From an uncultured Dialister sp. (GTDB lineage: Bacteria > Bacillota > Negativicutes > Veillonellales > Dialisteraceae), in contig UQRR01000068.1 in NCBI GenBank assembly GCA_900543455.1, positions 1 to 11,875 of the forward strand: DNA of 11,875 nt. The letters run 5' to 3'. Below are positions 1 through 6,725 of this stretch, piece after piece. Under the pieces are notes generated by a model that ran no database searches, was not told where the DNA came from, and saw only the letters and a program-made list of their open reading frames with translations. The translations under genes were made by a program, and so were the position numbers. Every line of letters starts with the position of its first letter. Within the stretch, counting starts at the first letter, position 1.

Positions 1-1470
1 GGAGTGATTGATAGTGCTGCAAGCAAGGATAAAAATACTCTGACTACTGGCACTTTGAGCTGGGAAGATAAGGAAAACAAAGCGGATTATAAAGCAGGCG
101 GTATAGGCGTATCCTATTTCCCAAATGACAAGAGTAGCGAGCTGAACCAGAGAGGACTGACTCCCAATCTGACACCTACGGTAAAAGATAACGATGATAG
201 TACAACGAAATCGGCAGTGGCAGAAGGAACTATTCATATCACGAATAAAGAAAAGCAGAAACAGGACATTGCAAGTCTCAATCGAGATACCAAGAATAGC
301 TTGAACCAGCTACAGGAAATCTTTGATAAGACCAAGGTAGAAGAGAAACAAGAACTGGTAGGCATGCTGGAAAAGTACGGCAATCAGGCAATCCATACAT
401 ATGCCGAAAGCAAAGGCTGGAAAGATGGATCTACGGAAAAGATGCTCCTCCACGGCGTTTTCGGGGCGCTCATGGGAGACATGGCAGGTGGAAGTGCGGC
501 TTCCGGTGCATTGTCAGGTGGCGTAAATGAATATGTTATGGGGTATCTGACCAAAACCAAAGGCAAAGAATGGGTACAAAAACATCCAGATACAGTACAG
601 TGGCTTAGTGCTGGCGTAGGCGCGGCAATTGGAAATTTATCGAAAGATGTATTGACGGGTGCTGGTGTATCTTTAGGTGCATCAAAATGGAATTATTTGG
701 GATTTGAATTATCCGAAACAGAGAGCTTATTGAAAGAAATACTTATCAGAAAAGATGGACGAGAAATCACTGCAGATGAATTGAGCAAATTATACGAATT
801 GGTTTATCAAACTGCAAACCAAGGGGATCCTGAGGGGGCGGCAAGTGATTCGCAAATAAAAGCAGGGAATGTAATTGCCCTTGCAGGAGTTACAGCGGTT
901 CTACAAAAGCATTATACGAAAGAAAGTGTTGATTCATTTCTTAAAAAGTATCATGAAATGGTAAATTCTAAAATAACTGATGGTAAAGTTAATAACGAAA
1001 TCACCTTGAGGCCGGTACATGTTATTGCAAATAGAAATCAAAACAACTTTGATATATTTCTTATTCAGTATAGTGCTGGACCTGTAGAACAAGGATATTT
1101 ATATGATAAGGCATCTGATAAATTCTATGTAACAAATGGATTTACAAAGTCTGATGATTTACATATGAGTTTGCGGTTAGGGGGAGAGGCGGCTGGTATT
1201 GCTTTGAAAACCAGTTCTTCTAGTATTGATTTGGATAACAAAAAAACACGTTCTGATATTCTATCGGGAGGAAGTATAGGTGGTACCGCTTACGCAGGTA
1301 TAGGCGGAGGTATCTCCACTCCAACTAGTGGTAAATATGCGGGAGAAGTATTAGTTTTTAAGTATGGTGTTGGAACTCCTCAAGTAGGAGGTGGATGGGA
1401 TGTAGCAGAGGAAACATCGGAAGAACGTGTTCCTGCCTTGATAAGATATTTATTGAAGGAGAAAAAGTAA
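1..1470 (+). CDS. FHA/CdiA-like toxin carrier, C-terminal part with unrecognised C-terminal toxin domain (5' partial)
   Basis: The reading frame is open at the left window edge, so this is only the last ~489 residues of a larger protein. Residues ~1-150 (numbered from the GTG at 4) are a polar filament/pre-toxin part. Residues ~148-231 are a Gly/Ala-rich hydrophobic pre-toxin segment (FGALMGDMAGGSAASGALSG, then QWLSAGVGAAIGNL) ending at ASKWNYLG (W229). This resembles the conserved segment before the variable C-terminus of two-partner-secreted toxins of diderm Firmicutes; no classical VENN motif is seen. Residues ~232-488 are much more AT-rich and are the variable, presumed toxin domain, with Gly-rich beta-like stretches near its end (GGTAYAGIGGGI, KYGVGTPQVGGGWD). 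I do not recognise its fold or activity. A small gene starts 1 nt after the stop, the usual toxin-immunity layout. The carrier family is fairly sure; the toxin role is inferred from position and composition. Confidence 0.75.
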   Translation, partial: GVIDSAASKDKNTLTTGTLSWEDKENKADYKAGGIGVSYFPNDKSSELNQRGLTPNLTPTVKDNDDSTTKSAVAEGTIHITNKEKQKQDIASLNRDTKNSLNQLQEIFDKTKVEEKQELVGMLEKYGNQAIHTYAESKGWKDGSTEKMLLHGVFGALMGDMAGGSAASGALSGGVNEYVMGYLTKTKGKEWVQKHPDTVQWLSAGVGAAIGNLSKDVLTGAGVSLGASKWNYLGFELSETESLLKEILIRKDGREITADELSKLYELVYQTANQGDPEGAASDSQIKAGNVIALAGVTAVLQKHYTKESVDSFLKKYHEMVNSKITDGKVNNEITLRPVHVIANRNQNNFDIFLIQYSAGPVEQGYLYDKASDKFYVTNGFTKSDDLHMSLRLGGEAAGIALKTSSSSIDLDNKKTRSDILSGGSIGGTAYAGIGGGISTPTSGKYAGEVLVFKYGVGTPQVGGGWDVAEETSEERVPALIRYLLKEKK

Positions 1471-1471
1471 A

Positions 1472-2044
1472 ATGATAAAATCACTTATTTCTCTTTTGCT
1501 ATGTGTTATTGATCCCCGGAAAGAAAAGTCTGTGTGTGGAAAAAGGATGTGGGATTTAATTTTTAAGTTGAAGAAAAATAGCATTGTCCAAAATTTAGTT
1601 TCTTGGGGGATTTTCTTGGTCGTTCCATACGTTTTGTTTAATTTTATGGATAGTATAGGAATCAAAGAAACGGCAGCAGAACTTCAACCGCAAGTAGTCG
1701 CTATTCATGAATTAAACACGCAAGAATCTTTGGATAAACAACTAGATGTTATTTGGCGTACACCGCAAAATTATCATTTGATGAAGCAGTTTGCAAGTTA
1801 TGCTAATAGGGATAATATTTTGGAGTATTATAGTAAGCAGTTAGAAAAGGATGGTTGGAAAAATGAAGGTATGAGTGAGTATCATCGACATGATACAAAT
1901 GTACTTATGTCTCAAACTTATACGTGGTCAAAAAATGGATATATATTAGAAATTACCTTTAACTTAGAGAATTATGGAACAAAGGAGAAGTATACGGAAG
2001 ATGGCCGGCTAAAATATTATATCAATGTCGAACCAGTGAAATAA
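1472..2044 (+). CDS. Putative immunity protein, membrane-anchored
   Basis: This 190-residue protein has no family I can name. A hydrophobic segment lies at about residues 38-58 (IVQNLVSWGIFLVVPYVLFN), preceded by basic residues, followed by a ~130-residue soluble domain (ILEYYSKQLEKDGWK, then an aromatic-rich YTWSKNGYILEITF stretch). One membrane helix with the domain outside the cytoplasm is likely. The start at 1472 has a GAAGGAG Shine-Dalgarno (1455-1461) inside the end of the upstream gene and lies 1 nt after its stop, suggesting translational coupling. A second in-frame ATG at 1547 (M26) would give a shorter product with a cleaner N-terminal anchor, but its Shine-Dalgarno is weak. The position points to immunity against the upstream toxin domain. 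If so, membrane anchoring suggests that toxin acts at the membrane or in the periplasm. Both are inferences. Confidence 0.65.
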   Translation: MIKSLISLLLCVIDPRKEKSVCGKRMWDLIFKLKKNSIVQNLVSWGIFLVVPYVLFNFMDSIGIKETAAELQPQVVAIHELNTQESLDKQLDVIWRTPQNYHLMKQFASYANRDNILEYYSKQLEKDGWKNEGMSEYHRHDTNVLMSQTYTWSKNGYILEITFNLENYGTKEKYTEDGRLKYYINVEPVK

Positions 2045-2094
2045 GATAAAGCGAGAAATACCACGGTGGCTAAGGAAAAGAAGGTGTACTCCTG

Positions 2095-2823
2095 ATGCAA
2101 GCAGGACAAGACATCACCATGACTGGTGCTACGCTAGCAGCACTCGGCGAAAATGGCTCTATGATCTTCTCTGCTGGGCACAATCTCATTATGGATACGG
2201 ATAGTCTGGAAGCCAAGAAAGATATGACTGAGAATAGTGACAACTATATCCGCACCTATAGAAAAACAGAGACGACAAACACACTCGCGGCCGGGAAAAC
2301 CATCATCCTCGCGGCGGGTGAGAATTTGAGTGCCAGAAATACGACAGTCCTTTCAGAAAACGGTCAAATAATGGTTGCCGCCAAGGGTGACGTGAACCTT
2401 GAAAATGGCTACAACGAAACCAAAGATGACTACGGCCTGAAATACAAGGAGCACGGCCTTCTCTCCCATAAGACCACCACCATCAAGAGCCACAACGAAA
2501 GCAAAACAGCCACCGGCAGCTTACTCTCCGGTGATACCGTACAGAAGGAAGCAGGAGCCAATATCACCATCAAAGGCTCTACCATCGTAGGAGCCCATGA
2601 TGTGACCATGACTTCCGGCAAAGACACCACCATCGAAAGCGCAGAAGAGAAAGAACAACACACCTACGACAAGCAAGTAAAAAAGAGCGGCCTCATGGGA
2701 AGCGGACTGGGCTTTACCATCGGCAAAGAAAAGAGAAACGACCAGTACCAAGAAGCAGATACCTTACAGAAAGCGTCGACCGTAGGCAGCTTGCAGGGCA
2801 ATGTATCTATCTCTTCTCATTAA
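2095..2823 (+). CDS. Haemagglutinin-repeat fragment of an FHA-type protein (remnant)
   Basis: A 242-residue piece of an FHA/TpsA protein with haemagglutinin repeats (Fil_haemagg_2 type). It has beta-helix-like repeats such as AGQDITMTGATLAALGENGS and AAGENLSARNTTVLSENGQ, then the family pattern SGDTV..AGANITIKGSTIV...GKDTTIES..EQHTYDKQVKKSGL...GFTIGKEK...STVGSLQGNVSIS. It has no secretion signal, TPS domain or toxin end and begins in mid-filament, so it is unlikely to be secreted. The ATG at 2095 follows a chance GAAGGTG; the ancestral frame continues upstream at 2048-2077 (DKARNTTVAKE) but one base out of phase. The frame stops abruptly after NVSISSH where an immunity-like gene begins. The family recognises this part as lying upstream of the pre-toxin segment, so it is a leftover of a second carrier gene, not the continuation of the first. 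Confidence 0.7.
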   Translation: MQAGQDITMTGATLAALGENGSMIFSAGHNLIMDTDSLEAKKDMTENSDNYIRTYRKTETTNTLAAGKTIILAAGENLSARNTTVLSENGQIMVAAKGDVNLENGYNETKDDYGLKYKEHGLLSHKTTTIKSHNESKTATGSLLSGDTVQKEAGANITIKGSTIVGAHDVTMTSGKDTTIESAEEKEQHTYDKQVKKSGLMGSGLGFTIGKEKRNDQYQEADTLQKASTVGSLQGNVSISSH

Positions 2824-2866
2824 TTGGATTGCTTCTATAAAGGGTCATATATAGGAAGGAGCCAAA

Positions 2867-3457
2867 ATGATGAAAAAATTAACTCCGAAAAAGGTAATTA
2901 TATGGCTACTTATGGTTATTTTTGGATATCATGCCATATTCGGTGCAGCCAGGGCACTTATTGATTTTAAATATCCAATGGGAAGTTATATTAATACAAT
3001 TATTGCATTTGGGCCCCAGCTTCGAATAGGAATTAGATATTATTATAAACCGTATAATCCTTCTATGTGGTTTTTGGAAGATGTTCAACCGGAGGAGCAA
3101 TCAGAGACAAGATCTGATTTTATAGCAACACACTTAGATAGTAATGTCTATGATTATGAAATGGAAATGGGATGGTTTTACCAATATAAGGTATTATACG
3201 TGCTCGGTCGAGATGGATTTTGGATAATACAGGCAGATCCATTTCATATTACTTTGCTACGGAATGAGAATATTCCGGACAAGGATTCCCAAGATTTGGA
3301 TGAATCGATAGCAAAGTATGAAAAGTATGGAAAACAATTTACCCAGGCTTATTCCGCAGCTGAATTAACACCAGAAGAACGAAAGGCCTACATTAAGTTG
3401 CAAGAAAAAGCACAACCTAGAATTCAAGAACTAAAGGAACTGGGATTGTATCCGTAA
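2867..3457 (+). CDS. Putative orphan immunity protein, membrane-anchored
   Basis: This 196-residue protein is AT-rich and has no recognised family. It begins MMKKLTPKK followed by a hydrophobic helix (residues ~10-28, VIIWLLMVIFGYHAIFGAA). A soluble domain rich in Tyr and Trp follows (GWFYQYKVLYVLGRDGFWII), then a charged C-terminal helix (~150-190, LTPEERKAYIKLQEKAQPRI). A strong Shine-Dalgarno GGAAGGAG (2854-2861) lies 5 nt before the ATG, so it is probably translated even though both neighbours are broken. It sits between two haemagglutinin fragments with no toxin domain next to it, which is typical of orphan immunity genes retained after their toxin is lost. It shows no clear similarity by eye to the 1472-2044 product beyond the shared layout of an N-terminal anchor plus soluble domain. 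Function is inferred from context only. Confidence 0.6.
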   Translation: MMKKLTPKKVIIWLLMVIFGYHAIFGAARALIDFKYPMGSYINTIIAFGPQLRIGIRYYYKPYNPSMWFLEDVQPEEQSETRSDFIATHLDSNVYDYEMEMGWFYQYKVLYVLGRDGFWIIQADPFHITLLRNENIPDKDSQDLDESIAKYEKYGKQFTQAYSAAELTPEERKAYIKLQEKAQPRIQELKELGLYP

Positions 3458-3465
3458 TATCTTGA

Positions 3466-3792
3466 CGAAATAATGTCACCATCACCAGCAAAGACAATGT
3501 ATATCACAGTGATGAAAAGCACGAATACAAGAAGAGTGGACTCACTGTCTCTGCTAATGGTGGAATTGCTGATATACTAGCAGATACCATTGATTATGCA
3601 AAGAAGGTTTCCAATGCTAGAGATAAACAGCTAAAAGCACTCTATGGCACAGAAGTCTATGAAACCATTGCCAAGGGGAAAGACTCTTTGAACAGCATCC
3701 TGTCCGGTGCAGCCTCCGGAGCCACTATGGAAGGCTTGCAGCCCATGTTTGACACCTTCCCGAAAGACCATCCGGATATGAGTATGAGGTAA
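3466..3792 (+). pseudogene. Haemagglutinin fragment without a start (FHA remnant)
   Basis: The frame from 3466 to the TAA at 3790-3792 encodes 108 residues with no initiation codon at its beginning. It reads NNVTITSKDNVYHSDEKHEY, then KKSGLTVSANGG, then a helical stretch (DTIDYAKKVSNARDKQLKAL). This order (..SSS/EQK..SGLTV.., then Ala/Lys-rich helix) is what follows the STVGS..G.V.I part in FHA-family proteins. It therefore looks like the direct continuation of the 2095-2823 fragment, with some residues lost where the immunity-like gene now sits. It ends at HPDMSMR, where the family would normally continue into a Ser-rich SKS segment. Not expected to make a functional product. Confidence 0.65.
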
Positions 3793-3898
3793 ATCAATCA
3801 AGCCCAGAAACAACACCATTTATACCTTTATTCAAAAACACGCTTAAAAATTTTTTCAGCGTTCTTGACATTGGGCTCATTATAGTTTGCGATCTACA

Positions 3899-3928
3899 TT
3901 GGCATATTTCCGTGCGATGTATTATAAT
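3899..3928 (+). promoter_or_regulatory. Probable sigma-A promoter of the DedA-family gene
   Basis: TTGGCA (3899-3904) and a perfect TATAAT (3923-3928) are 18 bp apart, about 110 bp upstream of the start at 4037. The 3793-4036 gap otherwise shows no gene. A TTGACA at 3865-3870 has no matching -10 at the right spacing. Confidence 0.5.
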
Positions 3929-4036
3929 GTATACGACAAATTGTAAAAATTATTTTTAGAGATCTTACTATATGTATCGCTGCAACGCTGCCCTGCCGTG
4001 ATGCCTATGAAACTATGGGTGGCCAAAGGGTAGAGC

Positions 4037-4723
4037 ATGGTAGATGAATATAAGAAATTCATCGGGGTACTGATCCTGGTCATTGCGGCCGCGGTCTCTG
4101 TATTCGTGATGAAGACGTACTACCCGGAATTTTATGACCAGACGATTCAGCTGACACTGGCGGGGGATATTGATGGCTTAGGTGATTATATCTCCTCTTT
4201 TGGCTATGGAGCCTTTGCGGTGAGTATTGGGCTTTTGATTTTCTGTAATGTCTTCGGGATCCCGACGATCCCCTTTCTTACAGTGAACGGAGCTCTTTTT
4301 GGTCTGATTCCGGGACTGGTGATCTCCTGGCTGGGGGAAGTCTTGGGAATCGAGCTGAGTTTTCATATCGGGCGTATCTTCTTTAGGCAGGAAGCGAGAA
4401 GCTTCATCGAGAAGCGGCATATGCTTGAGAAGCTCGATAAGTACAGCAGCGTGAAGCATATGATACTTACGCGGGCGATCCCCTATTCGCCGAATATCCT
4501 TTTTACAGCGGTCGCGGTGGTGTCGAAGCTGTCATCGAAGGAGCATTTCAAGGCGACGCTCATCGGAAAGATCCCCTCGGTCGTGATCGAGGTGGTCTTG
4601 GGACATGATCTCATTTATTTTCAGGAGCACAGCACGCGTTTCATACTGCTGTTCCTTCTGCTGATCGGCGGCTGCGTGTCGCATCGGATGTATAAAAAGA
4701 AACATCCCAACAGGGATGAATAA
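4037..4723 (+). CDS. TVP38/TMEM64 (DedA superfamily) membrane protein
   Basis: A 228-residue polytopic inner-membrane protein of the SNARE-associated/DedA superfamily; some members act as lipid scramblases or flippases. It has an N-terminal helix (~8-26), then the family core at ~55-115: hydrophobic GAFAVSIGLLIFCNVFGIP, the re-entrant-like PTIPFLTVNGALFGLIPG, and the Gly-rich GEVLGIELSFHIGRIFFR. The second family motif RAIPYSPNILFT follows at ~145-160 (family proteins have R..P..P.N), then helices to the charged tail (KKKHPNRDE). An in-frame TAG at 4031 makes the ATG at 4037 the first usable start; AAAGGG at 4025-4030 serves as a modest ribosome site. It has its own promoter and a terminator overlapping its stop, so it is probably monocistronic. 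The exact substrate cannot be read from the sequence. Confidence 0.85.
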   Translation: MVDEYKKFIGVLILVIAAAVSVFVMKTYYPEFYDQTIQLTLAGDIDGLGDYISSFGYGAFAVSIGLLIFCNVFGIPTIPFLTVNGALFGLIPGLVISWLGEVLGIELSFHIGRIFFRQEARSFIEKRHMLEKLDKYSSVKHMILTRAIPYSPNILFTAVAVVSKLSSKEHFKATLIGKIPSVVIEVVLGHDLIYFQEHSTRFILLFLLLIGGCVSHRMYKKKHPNRDE

Positions 4724-4749
4724 AAGGATGCCGAAAGGCATCCTTTTTT
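4722..4749 (+). terminator. Intrinsic terminator after the DedA-family gene
   Basis: AAAAGGATGCC (4722-4732), a GAAA tetraloop, and GGCATCCTTTT (4737-4747) form an 11-bp perfect stem ending in a T-run. It starts inside the TAA stop codon. The A-run on the left arm means it could also work in the opposite direction. Confidence 0.9.
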
Positions 4750-4899
4750 GACTGGGGCTGATGGGAGAAAAGAGAGAGATTCCCGTGGATTTTCTTCGGT
4801 CTCTTCTGACTGAGGGAGCGTGCGTCCTTGACTCGGGAAGAACGAGGGCGCAACGCCATGAGCGGGGCTTGCTCCCTTTCCCTTCTTTCTGATAGAGTA

Positions 4900-4905
4900 T
4901 ATAAT
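4900..4905 (+). promoter_or_regulatory. Possible -10 box of the cca promoter
   Basis: A perfect TATAAT lies 33 bp upstream of the likely GTG start of the CCA-adding enzyme and downstream of the previous terminator. No good -35 box is visible 16-18 bp upstream (TTTCCC at that position), so the promoter is weakly supported. Confidence 0.35.
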
Positions 4906-4924
4906 ACAATCGATGATACGAAAG

Positions 4925-4933
4925 AGGAGGTGA
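4925..4933 (+). promoter_or_regulatory. Near-perfect Shine-Dalgarno that decides the cca start
   Basis: AGGAGGTGA is a near-complete match to the 3' end of 16S rRNA. It is followed by two overlapping start codons in ACATGTGG: an ATG at 4937 in the wrong frame and a GTG at 4939 in the cca frame. No comparable site exists near the upstream in-frame ATGs at 4828 and 4858. Confidence 0.75.
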
Positions 4934-4938
4934 AACAT

Positions 4939-6435
4939 GTGGGACTCTTGCATCGGATTTCTTCCTGTTTTACGAAGAGCTCTTTTGCTTCCTGCTCTTG
5001 TGATGAGCGGGGGCGCGCTATAAATGAGGGGGCCCGGCAGATCCTCGCAGCACTGGAAGAAGCAGGGGAAGAGGGCTATATCGTGGGCGGGTGCGTCCGC
5101 GATCTTGCGATGGGAAAGGTACCGCATGACTGGGACATCACCACGTCGGCGCGTCCGGAGGAAATGCTCTCTATCGCTGCTTTGCGTGGTTGGAAAGCGA
5201 TCGATGGCGGCGGACGCCGGTTCGGGACGGTCATCATTGTCCTTGGCGGTGAAAATTACGAAGTGACGACATTCCGCAGCGAGAGGTATGGAAGTGATGC
5301 CCATCGGCCGAGTGAGGTGTCTTTTGCAAAGACGCTGAAAGAGGATCTGATGCGCCGCGATTTCACGGTGAACGCCATGGCAATGGATCGCAGAGGCCGC
5401 CTTTATGACGAGTTCGGCGGACTTTCGGATATAGAGAGGAAGCGTCTGCGGACGGTAGGGGATGCAGGAGAGCGTTTTTCGGAAGATGCGCTGCGCCTAT
5501 TCCGCGCCTGCCGGTTTGTCGCTCAGCTCGACTTTATGGCGGATAGCTCGCTGGTAGAGGGGATGGAGAGTGCTTTCCCGCGGGTCTCGGGGCTGTCGCT
5601 TGAGCGTGTGCGCCAGGAGGTGGACCGGCTGCTCGTTTCGAAGCATGCTGCGCGCGGCATGGATCTTCTGGTACGAAGCGGCCTCGCTCGCTGCTCCTGC
5701 CGCATCAAGGAAAAGGGAGGATATACGCAAGTCCCCATCCTGCCTGAGCTTTCTCATCTGGTGGGGCTGCCGCAGCAAAAGGAATTTCATAAGTATGATG
5801 CATGGTATCATACACTTGCAGTGCTTGAGGCGGTGAGCCCGGAGCTGCTTTTACGCTGGGCAGCGCTGCTTCATGATGTAGCCAAGGGGATGCCGGGGAT
5901 CCGCGCGATACGGAAAGGCCGGCTCACGGACTATGGCCATGATAAGAAGGGGGCAGAGATGGCACGGGATATCCTTACGCGCTATCGCCGGTCTCCTGCT
6001 TTTACGGAAGAGGTGGTCTGGCTGGTGGAGAATCATATGCGTTTTCATTTTTTCGCTAATTCACCGGAAGCGGATGCGGAGAAATGGGTACGCCAGCTCG
6101 CAAGAGACCATGTATTCTCTTCTTCTGAAGCGATGGCGGAGAGCTTTCTCCATCTCAAAGACCTTTGCAAGGCGGACATCATTGGCTGCGGACGACCTCT
6201 TTCCGCGACAGAAGGTCATGAGGCATTCGGCAACTATATGGCAGAGCTCTCGCGGCGTATGCCTGTTACCAGCAAGGAGCTGCACTATCCGAAGGATGTA
6301 CCCGCTATTCTTGCTCCGCATGTCGCAGAGGGCATGAATAATCTGCTTTTCCGCGTGCAGAATGGCGATCTGGATAATACGGAAGAAGCGCTTCACGAGG
6401 CGGCACTGCGATTTGCGAAAAGACATAGGGATTAG
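4939..6435 (+). CDS. cca: CCA-adding tRNA nucleotidyltransferase with HD domain
   Basis: Adds or repairs the 3' CCA of tRNAs from CTP and ATP in the cytoplasm. It is a class II enzyme of the poly(A)-polymerase/CCA family, 498 residues from the GTG. Visible motifs: GGCVRD (50-55) for nucleotide binding; D64-W-D66, the metal-binding pair, in PHDWDITTSA; RRDFTVNAMA (139-148); and ERFSEDALRLFRACRF (from 178), the base-selecting motif and neck. An HD phosphohydrolase domain has H312-D313 in LLHDVAKG and later YGHDKKGAEMA and VENHMRFH. The length fits HD-containing bacterial CCA enzymes. The GTG at 4939 is chosen because AGGAGGTGA lies just upstream. Family members usually begin near the INEGARQILAALEEAG segment, so this start leaves ~27 extra, Cys/Ser-rich N-terminal residues. 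It could also be a poly(A) polymerase paralogue, but in a Firmicute CCA addition is far likelier. Confidence 0.9.
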   Translation: MGLLHRISSCFTKSSFASCSCDERGRAINEGARQILAALEEAGEEGYIVGGCVRDLAMGKVPHDWDITTSARPEEMLSIAALRGWKAIDGGGRRFGTVIIVLGGENYEVTTFRSERYGSDAHRPSEVSFAKTLKEDLMRRDFTVNAMAMDRRGRLYDEFGGLSDIERKRLRTVGDAGERFSEDALRLFRACRFVAQLDFMADSSLVEGMESAFPRVSGLSLERVRQEVDRLLVSKHAARGMDLLVRSGLARCSCRIKEKGGYTQVPILPELSHLVGLPQQKEFHKYDAWYHTLAVLEAVSPELLLRWAALLHDVAKGMPGIRAIRKGRLTDYGHDKKGAEMARDILTRYRRSPAFTEEVVWLVENHMRFHFFANSPEADAEKWVRQLARDHVFSSSEAMAESFLHLKDLCKADIIGCGRPLSATEGHEAFGNYMAELSRRMPVTSKELHYPKDVPAILAPHVAEGMNNLLFRVQNGDLDNTEEALHEAALRFAKRHRD

Positions 6436-6438
6436 AAG

Positions 6439-6480
6439 GGACTGGTGACTAGTGACTAGTGGCTGGGGATTGGGAGACGG
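6439..6480. repeat. Six 7-bp tandem repeats, end of intergenic element copy 1
   Basis: Units with a 7-nt period start 3 nt after the cca stop: GGACTGG, TGACTAG, TGACTAG, TGGCTGG, GGATTGG, GAGACGG. They degrade away from the centre. On the opposite strand they read CAGCCACTAGTCACTAGTCA followed by CCAGTCC, similar in layout to CAGC+CACT heptads +AGTCC at 8898-8924. Confidence 0.6.
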
Positions 6481-6618
6481 GTAGATATCAGACTCTCTCG
6501 CATCGTCATTGAAAGAGTTGCCGAGAAATCTTTGTCATTCGCGGTTCATCGGTCGGTGATAGGAAAGCCCAAACGGGAAACCTGCTCTCCAGGAACTTTT
6601 CGGGCATCGCCCTATTTA

Positions 6619-6653
6619 TACTCCGCGGCGCTTCTGATTTTTATGCGCCGCAC
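6619..6653 (-). repeat. Dispersed repeat core, copy 1 (REP-like stem-loop)
   Basis: Read on the - strand, this 35-bp block is GGTGCGGCGCATAAAA, four variable bases, then GAAGCGCCGCGGAGT. It is the same length as the block at 8788-8822 and matches 30 of 35 positions, with four of the five differences in the loop. GCGGCGC and GCGCCGC make a 7-bp perfect stem with a 13-nt loop. It lies about 70 bp upstream of the penicillin-binding protein start. Confidence 0.75.
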
Positions 6654-6654
6654 C

Positions 6655-6708
6655 AACCCCTTTGAACCTCTTGAACCCGTAGAACCCATTGACCCCATTC
6701 ATCCCATT
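6655..6708. repeat. Six 9-bp tandem repeats upstream of the penicillin-binding protein
   Basis: Units of 9 nt: AACCCCTTT, GAACCTCTT, GAACCCGTA, GAACCCATT, GACCCCATT, CATCCCATT. The array directly adjoins repeat core copy 1 and ends 5 nt before the AAAGGAG ribosome site, so it is probably in the 5' leader. The repeat reads as a tripeptide pattern (FEP LEP VEP IDP) in one frame, but I see no sign that it is translated. Confidence 0.7.
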
Positions 6709-6725
6709 TCACGAAAGGAGCTCGC

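Noticed and set aside
3865..3886. TTGACA with TATAGT as a promoter
   Set aside because: The spacing is only 10 bp; the TTGGCA/TATAAT pair downstream fits better.
3793..3960. Open stretch in the frame of AATCAATCAAGCCCAG after the last FHA fragment
   Set aside because: No start codon, no similarity I recognise, and it overlaps the promoter boxes of the next gene; likely chance.
4828..4938. Upstream ATG (4828) as the cca start
   Set aside because: It would add 37 residues before the Shine-Dalgarno and place the start upstream of the likely -10 box.
4621..5304. 227-codon - strand frame spanning the terminator and the cca start
   Set aside because: Basic, low-complexity translation crossing a strong terminator and two real genes; no family resemblance.
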